Below are positions 1 to 8,757 of a DNA stretch of 64,000 nucleotides, piece after piece. The stretch's first letter is position 1. The number at the start of each line of letters is the position of its first letter. This DNA is from JAJRVM01 sp041752115 (GTDB taxonomy: Bacteria > Planctomycetota > Planctomycetia > Pirellulales > Pirellulaceae), in assembly GCA_041752115.1 (NCBI GenBank), contig JBGSHS010000196.1, forward strand, positions 65,644-129,643. Direction: 5' to 3'. The position numbers and the translations under genes were made by a program. The notes beneath the pieces are model-generated. The model saw only the letters and a list, made by a program, of their open reading frames with translations. It was not told the origin of the DNA and did no database searches.

Positions 1-1707
1 TTTGAGTTGGGCCAGGGAATCGTGCGCGGCACGGCCGGCAGCGAACTTTCCGCCATGATCTACGGCGAGTATTTTCCCAACCCGGGAATGTTTGGCGATT
101 CCACCGACAAATTGACCTCGCTCAGCGCATGGCATGCCATGCTGGCGGAAGCAGCGGGAACAGCCGTGCTGGCATTCATCGTCTTCACGGCTTCCCAACC
201 TCGTGGTTCACGGCGGGCTGCCACTGGGACAGTGGCGGTCATCGTCGGTCTTGGCCTCACCATGATCATTTGCGTACTCGCGCCACTGACGCAGGCAGGA
301 TTCAATCCGGCACGCGACTTTGGGCCTCGGATTTTTTCCTATTTGGCCGGTTGGGGAAGTGTCGCGATTCCGGGCCCGCGTGGTGGTTTCTTCACCGTCT
401 ATATCGTGGGGCCATTTCTCGGTGCGGTCGCCGGCGGTGGTCTCCATACATGGCTCGCCCATCTCGCCCGGGCGGAGTCCGCTACACAACGCGAACATGC
501 TCCAGCGGTCGTTCCGGTGACAGTTCTTGCCGCGGCGTCCCCACCAAGTACAAAGGTGGCCTGGCCCGCGGGAGCCGATACACGCACTCAACTGATGCTC
601 GTGGGCGGGTTTCTCGGGTCGGGCAAGACGACTTTGCTGCAACACCTGGCCGAGAGACTCCGAAGCGAGGGGAGTCGAGTCGGATTCGTAACGAATGACG
701 AGGGAAATGACCTCGTTGACACATCGCTTCTCAGAGGTTCTGACGTTGGTGAGGTGCGGGAAGTTGCCGGAGGTTGCTTTTGCTGCCGGTTTAACGACTT
801 GGTTTCGGCGCTGGAGAACCTGGCGTCGCAACACGTCCCCAACGTGATTCTCTGCGAACCCGTGGGAAGTTGTACCGACATATCTGCCACAGTCTTGCAA
901 CCCCTCAAGAAACTGCATGCGGAACAATATCGGCTCACTCCTTTCACGGTGCTGCTCGACCCGCGTCGCACGGTCGAAGCATTGGGGGGCGGGCACCATC
1001 CCACGCTTCCCGACCATGTGCTCTACATCATCCGGAAGCAGATTGAGGAAGCCGACCTGCTGGTCATTAACAAGGCGGACGTCACGTCGCCCGAGACGAT
1101 CGACCGCTGCCGGATGCTGTTGGCGGAATTTGCGCCCGGCACGCCAGTGCTCACCATGTCTGCACTGACAGGCATGGGCGTTGGCGAGTGGTTAGCGCAA
1201 GTGGCGAAGCTCGGCACGTCTGGACGGCGAATCGCCAACGTCGACTACGACGTGTATGCCGATGGGGAGGCCGCCCTGGGCTGGCTCAACACCACGGTAG
1301 AACTGACATCGGGATCACCCGTAAACTGGCAAGAATTCGCCGACCACCTGCTCACTTGCTTCCGACAACAATTGCTCTCGCGCCGCGCCGAAATCGCCCA
1401 TGTCAAACTTCAATTGACGACTGGTCGAGACATCGTGACGGCCAATCTGACCGGCACTGCCGCCCAGGGAGCCGTCGGCGGTAGGCTCGATACGAGTCGG
1501 CGAGTTGCTCAACTCCTGTTCAATGCCCGAGTGCACCTTGCGCCCGGCCCATTGCGGGAGATCTTCGACATGTCATTGGCGCAAGTGGCGGCACGCTACT
1601 GCGTTAGCGCCGATGTGAAAAAAGTGCGTGGCTTCGTGCCGGGGCGTCCACAACCAACTCATCGGTTTTCCTCGGTAGTGCCTCAGACGGAGCGTCCGAC
1701 AGTTTGA
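1..1707 (+). CDS. Aquaporin (MIP) half fused to a CobW/G3E GTPase, 5' partial
   Basis: The frame is open at the left edge, so the true start lies outside the window. Residues below are counted from the codon at base 7. The first ~150 residues are membrane helices of the second half of an aquaporin/glycerol-facilitator channel, with the pore motif FNPARDFGPR near residue 99. From about residue 195 a G3E (CobW) GTPase follows: P-loop GGFLGSGKTT near 200, metal-binding GGCFCC near 257 and NKAD near 355, then a CobW C-terminal-like region. G3E GTPases are metal chaperones or insertases; MIP channels move small neutral solutes such as glycerol or arsenite. The reading frame is continuous with no linker stop. 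An association with metal or metalloid handling fits the arsenosugar-type genes just downstream but is inferred. I am confident of both domains, less so of the combined function. Confidence 0.85.
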   Translation, partial: FELGQGIVRGTAGSELSAMIYGEYFPNPGMFGDSTDKLTSLSAWHAMLAEAAGTAVLAFIVFTASQPRGSRRAATGTVAVIVGLGLTMIICVLAPLTQAGFNPARDFGPRIFSYLAGWGSVAIPGPRGGFFTVYIVGPFLGAVAGGGLHTWLAHLARAESATQREHAPAVVPVTVLAAASPPSTKVAWPAGADTRTQLMLVGGFLGSGKTTLLQHLAERLRSEGSRVGFVTNDEGNDLVDTSLLRGSDVGEVREVAGGCFCCRFNDLVSALENLASQHVPNVILCEPVGSCTDISATVLQPLKKLHAEQYRLTPFTVLLDPRRTVEALGGGHHPTLPDHVLYIIRKQIEEADLLVINKADVTSPETIDRCRMLLAEFAPGTPVLTMSALTGMGVGEWLAQVAKLGTSGRRIANVDYDVYADGEAALGWLNTTVELTSGSPVNWQEFADHLLTCFRQQLLSRRAEIAHVKLQLTTGRDIVTANLTGTAAQGAVGGRLDTSRRVAQLLFNARVHLAPGPLREIFDMSLAQVAARYCVSADVKKVRGFVPGRPQPTHRFSSVVPQTERPTV

Positions 1708-1790
1708 GTTCCTCAGACGCAAGAGCGCAAGTGTTGTTAGTGAATGGATGATTTGATTTATCGCAAAGGAAAGACTCGAAAGCGGCAGTC

Positions 1791-2963
1791 ATGAAAAGTA
1801 CCTGGATAATACTGACGATCGGGGCCGTCATTTTGTGGCTCCCACACGTTTCTCAAAGAAACGTGACTGCCCAAGAGCAGGCCGCGTCGCTCAACCCCGG
1901 GCAAGACTACTCGGGCGAGCGGAGCAACTCGGTGCAGTACGCCGTGGATTTCTCGGTGGTTATTACGGCGCCATATCACACCAAGGTGCTCAAGGTATGG
2001 CTCCCGTTGCCACTGTCCGATGCCGGTCAGGAGATTCGCCACAGCGAGCTGAGCACATTTCCCCTGAGCGTCGACCCGCACGTCGGCACGGAATCTGTAT
2101 ATGGCAACAAGTTTGCCTACTTTGAGTTCCACGCTCCCCTGGGAGCGCAGATCATTCGACATCGGTTCGATGCCAAAGTATGGGAAATGCGGTGGAACGT
2201 GGACGCGGCGCAAGTAGCTTCGGTCGACAATTGGCCGCCGAGTTTCAATCCCTACTTCCGCAGCGTGGATCCCCTCGCCGCAAACGAAGAGTTTCGACGA
2301 GTTCTGCAAGGCATAACAACGGTTGGGGAATCGCCCGCAGAATCGCTGTTTGCGTCGATGGTCTGGATCGACCACAACATGACTTACGATCATGGTCACG
2401 CTTCACTGCGTGCGAGTGCCGAGCACGCGTTTGACGATCGGCGCGGTCACTGCAGCGATTACCACGGACTGTGTGCCACGTTCGGCCGCCGTCTCGGCGT
2501 ACCCACGCGCGTGGTATATGGTATGAACCCATTTCCGAAGGAGTCCCCCTCGCACTGTAAGTTGGAGGCTTTCCTGCCGCCGTACGGCTGGGTGCCCTTC
2601 GACATCTCGGAAACGCAGAAGCTGGCGGCACTTATCGAGTCGAACGATACATTGTCCCAGGCAGAAAAAGACCGCTACGCTACCGCTGCTTGGAAGCGGT
2701 TGGAGAACGGCTTTCGAGACAATACTTGGATCGCCCTGACGCGGGGAACCGATTACCAGCTGGTTCCACCGGCGTCCCAAGCAGTCCCCGTCGTCAGGAC
2801 GATTTATGCCGAGGCGGATGGAGTGCCGCTCCCGGACCCAGATCCTGCCAATCCTGACAAGCGGGAGTTCGCCTGGATGACCGTCCATGACTACAAACCC
2901 GACCGGCAGGTGGCCTATCCATACAAGGATTACCAGTCATTGGACAGCCAGCCGCAACAATGA
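1791..2963 (+). CDS. Secreted transglutaminase-like protein
   Basis: A 390-residue protein with a hydrophobic N-terminal segment that looks like a signal peptide (residues ~1-28, ending near VTAQEQ). The middle holds a transglutaminase-like papain-fold core: the catalytic cysteine in RGHCSDYHGLC, the histidine in PSHCKLEAF and the aspartate in WVPFDIS, in the usual order and spacing. Such domains act as cysteine proteases or amide-forming enzymes; the substrate cannot be read from the sequence. The stop overlaps the start of the next gene by 4 bases (ATGA), so it is probably co-translated with the two glycosyltransferases. The start ATG lies about 14 bases after AAAGGAAAG. Confidence 0.8.
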   Translation: MKSTWIILTIGAVILWLPHVSQRNVTAQEQAASLNPGQDYSGERSNSVQYAVDFSVVITAPYHTKVLKVWLPLPLSDAGQEIRHSELSTFPLSVDPHVGTESVYGNKFAYFEFHAPLGAQIIRHRFDAKVWEMRWNVDAAQVASVDNWPPSFNPYFRSVDPLAANEEFRRVLQGITTVGESPAESLFASMVWIDHNMTYDHGHASLRASAEHAFDDRRGHCSDYHGLCATFGRRLGVPTRVVYGMNPFPKESPSHCKLEAFLPPYGWVPFDISETQKLAALIESNDTLSQAEKDRYATAAWKRLENGFRDNTWIALTRGTDYQLVPPASQAVPVVRTIYAEADGVPLPDPDPANPDKREFAWMTVHDYKPDRQVAYPYKDYQSLDSQPQQ

Positions 2964-3613
2964 ACTCGACGCCAAACCAGGGAATTATGCCGGTGGACCG
3001 TCACTTGATCATTTTTACCCGCTACCCCGAAGCGCATAAGACCAAGACGCGGCTCATTCCCGCTCTCGGGCCCGAGGGCGCGGCCGCGCTGCAGTACGAG
3101 ATGACCCGGCATACCCTGCGTTGGGTCGGACGACTTCGCAGCGACCTGGCGCTGTCGGTTGAGGTCCGCTTTGAGGGAGGAGACGCGGTTCGGATGCGAG
3201 ATCACTTCGGCAGCGGCTTTTCCTATCGTCCGCAAGGGCCGGGAGATTTGGGCCGCCGCATGGCTCGCGCCGTGCAGGAGGGCTGCCGCTCAGGTGCGCG
3301 GCGCACGGTGGTCATGGGTACCGATTGTCCGGACATCTCACCCCAACTTGTGCTCACCGCGTTCGACCGACTGATGACGCATGACCTTGTGCTCGGCCCA
3401 GCCATGGATGGCGGCTACTACCTGATCGGCCTGTGTCGGCCGGAGCTCGAGCTGTTTTCGAATATCGACTGGGGTACGGAACAAGTCCTTTCTGACACGC
3501 TGGTCCGCGCGAAACAGCTCTCACTCTCCGTTTCTCAGCTGGAAACACTCAGTGACGTAGATCGACCGGAGGATATTGCGGTCTGGCAACGAGCCAGGAA
3601 GGTGAGAGTGTAG
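2960..3613 (+). CDS. DUF2064 glycosyltransferase, arsenosugar-type (TIGR04282-like)
   Basis: A 217-residue GT-A fold protein of the DUF2064/TIGR04282 family. It opens with HLIIFTRYPEAHKTKTRL, the usual nucleotide-binding start, and carries MGTDCPDIS and MDGGYYLIG, typical of the family. These proteins occur next to TIGR04283 glycosyltransferases in arsenosugar biosynthesis clusters, where they are thought to build the sugar part of arsenosugars or related compounds. It overlaps the preceding stop by 4 bases and is followed after 3 bases by the partner glycosyltransferase. A second ATG at 2987 could also serve as start. The arsenic methyltransferase and radical SAM enzymes of a full pathway are not visible here. 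Confidence 0.82.
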   Translation: MNSTPNQGIMPVDRHLIIFTRYPEAHKTKTRLIPALGPEGAAALQYEMTRHTLRWVGRLRSDLALSVEVRFEGGDAVRMRDHFGSGFSYRPQGPGDLGRRMARAVQEGCRSGARRTVVMGTDCPDISPQLVLTAFDRLMTHDLVLGPAMDGGYYLIGLCRPELELFSNIDWGTEQVLSDTLVRAKQLSLSVSQLETLSDVDRPEDIAVWQRARKVRV

Positions 3614-3616
3614 ATT

Positions 3617-4384
3617 ATGGATGCGAGGATTTCCGTCATCATTCCCACGCTCAATGAGGCTGATTGCCTGAAGGATACGCTCATCGCGCTAGGTCTTGCG
3701 GAAAACATCGAGACCATTGTCGTTGACGGCGGAAGCCGAGATGGGACGGACGACATGGCAGCAGCCGCTGCGACACGACTGCTTCGAAGTCCTTCCGGAC
3801 GAGCGCGACAAATGAATCTTGGTGCCGCGGCGGCGACGGGGGATATCTTGCTCTTCCTGCATGCTGACACGCGAGTGCCCCACCGGTTCGACACGCACAT
3901 TCGGGCCGCCTTGGATGAGCCAAATGTCGTGGCCGGGGCGTTTCAACTCCACATCGACGGACCTGAGCGTACACTTCGCTTAATTGAATGGGGGACAAAC
4001 GTGCGCTCGCGGTACCTGCAGATGCCCTACGGTGACCAAGCTATGTTTCTCCGTGCCGAGACGTTTCGACGAATGGGTGGTTTCCGAGACCTGCCGATTA
4101 TGGAAGACTTCGAATTCGCACGGCGGCTGCGTCGCTGCGGCCGACTTGTCATCCTGCCCCAGATGGTTGCAACCTCCGCCCGACGGTGGCATACGCTCGG
4201 CCCATGGAGAACGACGTGGACCAATCAGTTGATTATTGTCAGCTTCTTACTTGGGATGTCTGTCGACCGATTAGCTCGCTGGTATTCTCAACCACAGCCC
4301 GCAGCTGAGCGGCGGACGGTGGTTGCACCGTCAGAGCCCGTCCAGGTTGCAGAGCACTATGCCGATCGCCAGTCCATTCGCTGA
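3617..4384 (+). CDS. GT2 glycosyltransferase, arsenosugar-type (TIGR04283-like)
   Basis: A 255-residue family 2 glycosyltransferase. The N-terminus ISVIIPTLNEADCL is the classic GT2 start; VVDGGSRDGT and the metal-binding LFLHADTRVP follow, then a MEDFEFARRLRR segment typical of the family. It is the usual partner of the DUF2064 enzyme immediately upstream, and the two are 3 bases apart, so they very likely form one transcript. The last ~30 residues are a poorly conserved polar tail. The family match is clear; the sugar product is not known from sequence. Confidence 0.82.
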   Translation: MDARISVIIPTLNEADCLKDTLIALGLAENIETIVVDGGSRDGTDDMAAAAATRLLRSPSGRARQMNLGAAAATGDILLFLHADTRVPHRFDTHIRAALDEPNVVAGAFQLHIDGPERTLRLIEWGTNVRSRYLQMPYGDQAMFLRAETFRRMGGFRDLPIMEDFEFARRLRRCGRLVILPQMVATSARRWHTLGPWRTTWTNQLIIVSFLLGMSVDRLARWYSQPQPAAERRTVVAPSEPVQVAEHYADRQSIR

Positions 4385-4404
4385 CCGGCGCGGTGGCTCA
4401 ACCA

Positions 4405-4767
4405 TTACTGGGGTGCGCTGTGGGGGGCGCAGATCCCCAACATGCCAATCGCCTCCACGACAGACTCCGCAATCTCGAAGAACCGGTCCAAGTGGCTGAC
4501 TCGAAACACGCCGCCCACGAACGATGTCGGAGCGGCAAAGATCACTCGGCTGCTGTGTGTATTGGCGTCTGTCAACAGAATCACTAATCGTGCAATTCCT
4601 GTCGAGTTAATCCTGGGACATCCGGAAAGATCCACGACCAATTTCGTCCCGTGTCTGGCAATGAGCGGGTGCAATTGGTTACGGAACAACTCCGACGCTG
4701 ATTCGTCAATGGGACCGGTTGATTTGGCGAGGAAATAACCGTCTTCCTGGCTGACTGTCACGTTCAT
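4405..4767 (-). CDS. STAS-domain anti-sigma factor antagonist
   Basis: A 120-residue single STAS domain. The central DLSGCPRINSTGIARLV matches the loop and helix that carry the phosphorylated serine in SpoIIAA/RsbV-type antagonists (serine of NST; the usual preceding Asp is Asn here). Such proteins bind and release anti-sigma kinases depending on phosphorylation. No kinase is adjacent, but a PP2C/SpoIIE phosphatase lies ~6 kb away at 10541-11392. The gene converges with the glycosyltransferase operon (20 bases between stops) and is divergent from the Crp/Fnr regulator. Confidence 0.8.
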   Translation of the reverse strand: MNVTVSQEDGYFLAKSTGPIDESASELFRNQLHPLIARHGTKLVVDLSGCPRINSTGIARLVILLTDANTHSSRVIFAAPTSFVGGVFRVSHLDRFFEIAESVVEAIGMLGICAPHSAPQ

Positions 4768-4828
4768 ATAGACCTCCTGGCAAGAGAAACATCGTCACCT
4801 CGACACCATGACGAATTTCACAGCGGAT

Positions 4829-4855
4829 CCTTACGTCCATTATGTAAATGTAAGG
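4829..4855. promoter_or_regulatory. Inverted repeat in the divergent STAS / Crp-Fnr promoter region
   Basis: CCTTAC at 4829-4834 and GTAAGG at 4850-4855 form an inverted repeat around an AT-rich centre. It lies between two divergent genes, one encoding a Crp/Fnr-type regulator, so it is a candidate operator. It does not match the consensus Crp or Fnr box. Confidence 0.3.
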
Positions 4856-4936
4856 TTCCATACTCTCGGCCGTCATCTCATCGCGAAAGCAACCTGTGCG
4901 TGGGGTTGCTGTAATATGTGATGAAAGCGGTGCGAC

Positions 4937-5707
4937 ATGTCCCACGGATTGTGGTGTCTTCAGCGGTGTGATCTCTTTCGCCGACTTACGCCAGACCAAA
5001 TTCAACGACTGGAGGATCATAGCCGATGCCGCACATTCTCCCGGGGCAGTCCGGTGTGCTTGCCGTCCGGGGGCACTGATAGCGTGTTCCTGCTGGCGAG
5101 CGGATTGGTGGAAATCTGCCACCTGACGCCCGACGGCAAGAAGTCCATCCTGACGTTCGTCGAACCTGGTGAAATGTTTGGCGAACTCGCCATATTTGAC
5201 CCTCAGCAGCGAGATGAACATGTGGAAGCGGTCGAAGCCTCGACGGTCGTCATGATACCGACAGGCGAGATGCACCATCTCATGTCCGAATGCTCCGATG
5301 TCGCAATAGCGATTACTAAGTTGATTGGCTTACGGCGGCATCGCATCGAACGACGGTTGAAGAATCTTCTGTTTCTCTCCAATCGAGATCGGCTGATCCA
5401 CCTGTTGCTTGACCTGTCCGAACAATTTGGCTGGTTAGCCCCGGATGGCATTCGACTACGTGTCAAGTTGACACACCAAGATCTGGCGAACTTGATCGGC
5501 AGTACTCGAGAAACGGTCACGGTGATCCTGGGGCAGTTAAGGGCTGAGGGCAGCATCGATGGTAGTCGGCAAAAACTCGTTCTATGTGACCCACATAAAC
5601 TGGCGCGCGGTGTGAACCGTCAGCCACCGACCTCGCGTTTGCCACGATCACCGCATGGCCGGCCCCACCTGGAACTCCAGAAGGCCGAGACTTCGATAGA
5701 TCGATAA
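4937..5707 (+). CDS. Crp/Fnr-family transcription regulator
   Basis: A 256-residue regulator. The N-terminal cyclic-nucleotide-binding-like beta barrel includes VFLLASGLVEICH and VEPGEMFGELAIF, followed by the dimer helix IGLRRHRIERRLKNLLF and a winged helix-turn-helix with LTHQDLANLIGSTRETVTVI, the typical Crp/Fnr recognition helix. Cysteines at 7, 11, 31 and 41 are noteworthy, but their spacing is not the Fnr iron-sulphur pattern. The last ~40 residues are a disordered polar tail. No strong ribosome-binding site precedes the chosen ATG, so the start is uncertain by a few codons. Confidence 0.85.
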   Translation: MSHGLWCLQRCDLFRRLTPDQIQRLEDHSRCRTFSRGSPVCLPSGGTDSVFLLASGLVEICHLTPDGKKSILTFVEPGEMFGELAIFDPQQRDEHVEAVEASTVVMIPTGEMHHLMSECSDVAIAITKLIGLRRHRIERRLKNLLFLSNRDRLIHLLLDLSEQFGWLAPDGIRLRVKLTHQDLANLIGSTRETVTVILGQLRAEGSIDGSRQKLVLCDPHKLARGVNRQPPTSRLPRSPHGRPHLELQKAETSIDR

Positions 5708-5739
5708 TCGAGAACGCCACAAGAAATATAGGTGATGCC

Positions 5740-6066
5740 ATGTCGTCCATGGATCAGAGAAGTGAGAACGGTGACTTGAGTAGCTTTCGGCACGGTCGGC
5801 GGGTGGACGAGTCTGTCAGCACGGACGCCGAGCGATATCTTGTCTTGGGAAAGACGTTGGCGCGTCTACGACGCCGAGGCCTGTCGATCGGACTTCTTTG
5901 CCGTGCGCTGCGAGTGCCCATGCCGGACTGCCAGGCTGCGGCACAATTTGCCGACAGTTCTCCCGCCACAATCTTGCGGGCACTGGTCGAAGATTGGCCT
6001 TGGCTACAAATTCGACAGGCTGTGCAAGGAGAGGCCAAGGAAAAACCAACTGATCACATCGCGTGA
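5740..6066 (+). CDS. Hypothetical small protein
   Basis: A 108-residue soluble protein, 32 bases downstream of the Crp/Fnr gene and on the same strand. I do not recognise a family. The segment ERYLVLGKTLARLRRRGLSIGLLCRALRV suggests a helical, basic region, possibly nucleic-acid binding. It may be co-transcribed with the regulator. Coding status is plausible but not certain. Confidence 0.45.
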   Translation: MSSMDQRSENGDLSSFRHGRRVDESVSTDAERYLVLGKTLARLRRRGLSIGLLCRALRVPMPDCQAAAQFADSSPATILRALVEDWPWLQIRQAVQGEAKEKPTDHIA

Positions 6067-6332
6067 CATGTGCGGCCCGCGAATCAATGTTGAGGAGGCC
6101 TGATGAGCAGAGCCAACCGTCAAGAACGCGAGTCCAGAGAGAACAATTGATCACCGAGACGGTCTCACGGCGCGACGGCAACGCGTCGGAGCTGCAGAGA
6201 CACGCTTCCGAACACGCAGAGTCAACACGATGTCCACCTTGCTGGCAGCATTATCATTCGAATACGTCCGTATCCGGACGCAGTGCGCACCAGGCGAACC
6301 ACAGTGACACACATCCAGGACACGCCATTATC

Positions 6333-6842
6333 ATGTCGAGAGTTTTGGTCCGCAGCTGCCTGGGACTCATTCTCTGGGGAACCGGAATGGCCGCAGTCCT
6401 GTCGCTGGCCCAGTGGTCGGGAGACTGGGGCCATGGCGTGTGCGGACCGTGGGGCTGCGGACCACCGACGCAAGCCCTTATCTCCTGCCATTTGGCGTGG
6501 TTGGTATTGCTGACGCCGCCGGCAGTGCTCCTGCTGCGCCGCACTTACCGTTTTCAGCGACGCCTCGGACTGGTCTTGATTCTCGTGGCCGCCGTGGGCC
6601 TACTATCCGTGGTAGCTTACGAGTGGGCAACGTGGTGGCCTGTCGCCCGAGAATGGCAGCGGGCATTCTTCTGGCAAAGATGTGGGTTCCGCATCGCCAC
6701 AGCCATCGATTTTCCCGTCCTCCAGACCTTGGCGATAGGCATTCTGCTGTTGGTCCGATCGCCACGTCGTGCTCAGCCGAATGCCGACAACCTCACTGCC
6801 CCGGACACGGCAGCAGATGGGTCCATCACGGAAGCTTTTTGA
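6333..6842 (+). CDS. Small multi-pass membrane protein
   Basis: 169 residues from the ATG at 6333 (the frame is open from 6063, but its first 90 residues are polar and unlike a protein N-terminus). About four hydrophobic segments are visible, including GLILWGTGMAAVLSLA, LVLILVAAVGLLSVVAY and a last helix before a charged tail. The CGPWGCGPP segment between the first two helices could be a loop with paired cysteines. No family recognised. It converges with the minus-strand gene, overlapping it by 17 bases. Confidence 0.55.
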   Translation: MSRVLVRSCLGLILWGTGMAAVLSLAQWSGDWGHGVCGPWGCGPPTQALISCHLAWLVLLTPPAVLLLRRTYRFQRRLGLVLILVAAVGLLSVVAYEWATWWPVAREWQRAFFWQRCGFRIATAIDFPVLQTLAIGILLLVRSPRRAQPNADNLTAPDTAADGSITEAF

Positions 6843-7335
6843 GCTCCGCCAGACTCATGTCAGCTGGGGGACGATCTGCAAATGACTTGGCCCGCCAGTC
6901 GTAGCGGATTGCACCATCTCGATCAATCACAAAGGTGGCGGGACGGTCGCTGATTTCAGTGTGATTGCGCATCTGGAAGCCGACTCCATACGTTAGTACC
7001 AGCGACTTCCAGAGTCTTCGGCAAGTTGTGCACGTTGTTAAGTGCCTTGCGATATTCTCGCTAATTGTCTTGGGTAGTTCGCCCGCGCGATATGCAACGA
7101 GATTTGCTCGGACTTCGGCGCAAGAGAGAGAACCCGGATGTTGGTCTCGGTAGCGTAGCAACCCATTGGCCGCCCAAGCACTGGTCGTGAGTACTGCAAC
7201 GATCGCCAGCACACGCCCGACGCGAAAGATGGTTCGCCGCCGTTGCGCTGCCCGCAGTCGCTGAGCTAGTTCGCGAATCGTCCCTGCAGCGCACGGGGTC
7301 CAAGCACACGCTTCACCATTGTGTTGATTGTCCAC
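6826..7335 (-). CDS. Chimeric protein: anti-sigma-like membrane protein joined to a peroxiredoxin tail
   Basis: A 169-residue reading frame with two unrelated parts. Residues 1-~115 contain a basic cytoplasmic stretch, one membrane helix (VLAIVAVLTTSAWAAN) and a zinc-finger-like element (CAEVRANLVAYRAGEL, then HLTTCTTCRRLW) typical of anti-sigma factors. From LVLTYGVGF onward the sequence reads like the end of a thioredoxin-fold AhpC/TSA protein (RPATFVIDRDGAIRYDW, then FADRPP), without the catalytic cysteine part. The likely cause is a deletion fusing two genes, though a true fusion cannot be excluded. No sigma factor gene lies next to it. Confidence 0.6.
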   Translation of the reverse strand: MDNQHNGEACAWTPCAAGTIRELAQRLRAAQRRRTIFRVGRVLAIVAVLTTSAWAANGLLRYRDQHPGSLSCAEVRANLVAYRAGELPKTISENIARHLTTCTTCRRLWKSLVLTYGVGFQMRNHTEISDRPATFVIDRDGAIRYDWRAKSFADRPPADMSLAELKKLP

Positions 7336-7441
7336 TGCGAGAAAGACCTCCTGTGGCGGTGAGTTTCAAAACGGGCAGCCAGCTCACTGAATTGCCAGAG
7401 TGGATTCTCCCAAAGGGTCGCCACGCTGTCGGTGGGACAGC

Positions 7442-7984
7442 TCACATATCGGAGATGTGCTGTGAATTGTACCAGTACCGTCGATTCAGGAGCTTTCCCC
7501 AGGACGCGTCGAATGGATGCGCATGATCCGTGGTACCACGCGAGTCAATTACCACTCGGCCTTCATTGACCCATTGGAAGAGCGATCCGTCTAGGTTGTA
7601 CACGTCGATGTATCCTGCGTTCTGTAACTCATCGGCAAGTCTGCTTGATCGAATCCCCACTGAGCAGTAGACAATAACTGGTTGCGATTTCGGATATGCG
7701 GAGAGGATGGACGATGCGTCAGCCATGTTCGTCGCTAATCGTGCCCCGGATAGGTGGCTAACGTCAAATTCTTCCCTGGTCCGTGCGTCCAGCAGCACGG
7801 GTTGTACGCGTTGGTCGTCGAGCAGCCATAGCGACAACTCGCGTGTCGACACCTGCTTAACGGCCGGAAACTCAGTTCGAATCCTCGCCCGTATCGCCGT
7901 CCAGGAAACCTCGCTTCGTGATTGGCAGCCTAGAGAAAGCACACCTGCGAGAACCAATCCTGTCCAAGAGGAATATGTGGCCAT
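7442..7984 (-). CDS. Rhodanese-domain lipoprotein
   Basis: A 180-residue protein with a signal peptide ending in a lipoprotein-like cysteine (VLSLGCQS, Cys20), then a single rhodanese domain: LLDARTREEFDVSHLSGA and the active-site loop VYCSVGIRS with Cys107. Rhodanese domains carry sulphur as a persulphide or bind other thiophilic groups. The lipoprotein signal implies action outside the cytoplasmic membrane. It follows the chimeric anti-sigma/peroxiredoxin gene on the same strand, 106 bases apart. Confidence 0.8.
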   Translation of the reverse strand: MATYSSWTGLVLAGVLSLGCQSRSEVSWTAIRARIRTEFPAVKQVSTRELSLWLLDDQRVQPVLLDARTREEFDVSHLSGARLATNMADASSILSAYPKSQPVIVYCSVGIRSSRLADELQNAGYIDVYNLDGSLFQWVNEGRVVIDSRGTTDHAHPFDASWGKLLNRRYWYNSQHISDM

Positions 7985-8460
7985 TTGTCACCTTCGTTCA
8001 CTCTACCCGCTATTCTCGAGACCGGGACTCATTGTGAGCTCGCCTTCTGACGCAGGAGTGTCGTTCCGATTCGCGATCGAGTCAGCGCTGGTCTGATCCT
8101 TTGCTCGGTAAAAAAGCAAGCATTTATCACACCGGCCGTGCCTGCAAGTGGATTCATTTTGGCGCTCCGCACGTCACTTGGATTGGTACTCCGCCGTTGA
8201 TCGCGCACTGGCGCCCCCCTGCCATCGGGGGTCTCGAAATGGGCGATGCTGTCATTAGTGCAACATCCGGCAAAATTGCCGCAGCTGTTTGGATTCAACG
8301 TGTATGTACTCAGTAAATATACCGAGAAAGAAATCTGGCAATGTGTTGCATCACACAGATCCCCATTGCGAGCCGTCGTAATGTGGTTGTATTGTCAGCG
8401 TTACGAACGTAACGCCGTGGAAGCTCAATCACTATCCTGGCCGCCTCAGTAAGGGAATTC
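7985..8460. other. Gene-free stretch
   Basis: About 475 bases between a leftward rhodanese gene and a rightward lipoprotein gene. It should hold both promoters. No convincing ORF, repeat or RNA was seen. Confidence 0.4.
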
Positions 8461-8655
8461 ATGATTACAAAGACGAGTCGTTATGTTGCTAGTTGCATTT
8501 GGGGCCTCGCCCTCTGTGCTCTCGTTGGCTGCAGTGGTGCTTCATCGTCCAAATCGAACTCCGACTCTCCGAAGGCTGGTGCGCCTGAGGCGGGTGCACC
8601 GAATGCCGGTGAAGATGGAACGACGGAAGCGATTACGGGTTCAACCAAGCGATAG
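8461..8655 (+). CDS. Small lipoprotein
   Basis: A 64-residue protein: signal peptide, lipobox CALVGC, then a short polar tail rich in Ser, Ala and Gly with a small repeat (GAPEAGAPNAG). Such mini-lipoproteins are common in Planctomycetes and have no known function. A purine-rich stretch (TAAGGGAATTC) lies just before the ATG. Confidence 0.65.
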   Translation: MITKTSRYVASCIWGLALCALVGCSGASSSKSNSDSPKAGAPEAGAPNAGEDGTTEAITGSTKR

Positions 8656-8757
8656 CGCATCGCCGCAGTCGAGTTGGCAGTCGTGAGTGTTGCTCACTCC
8701 GCGTTACCCGGGTGCGATCGTCAGGTAGCGTTGTAACGCAATTCGTCGAGGACGCAC

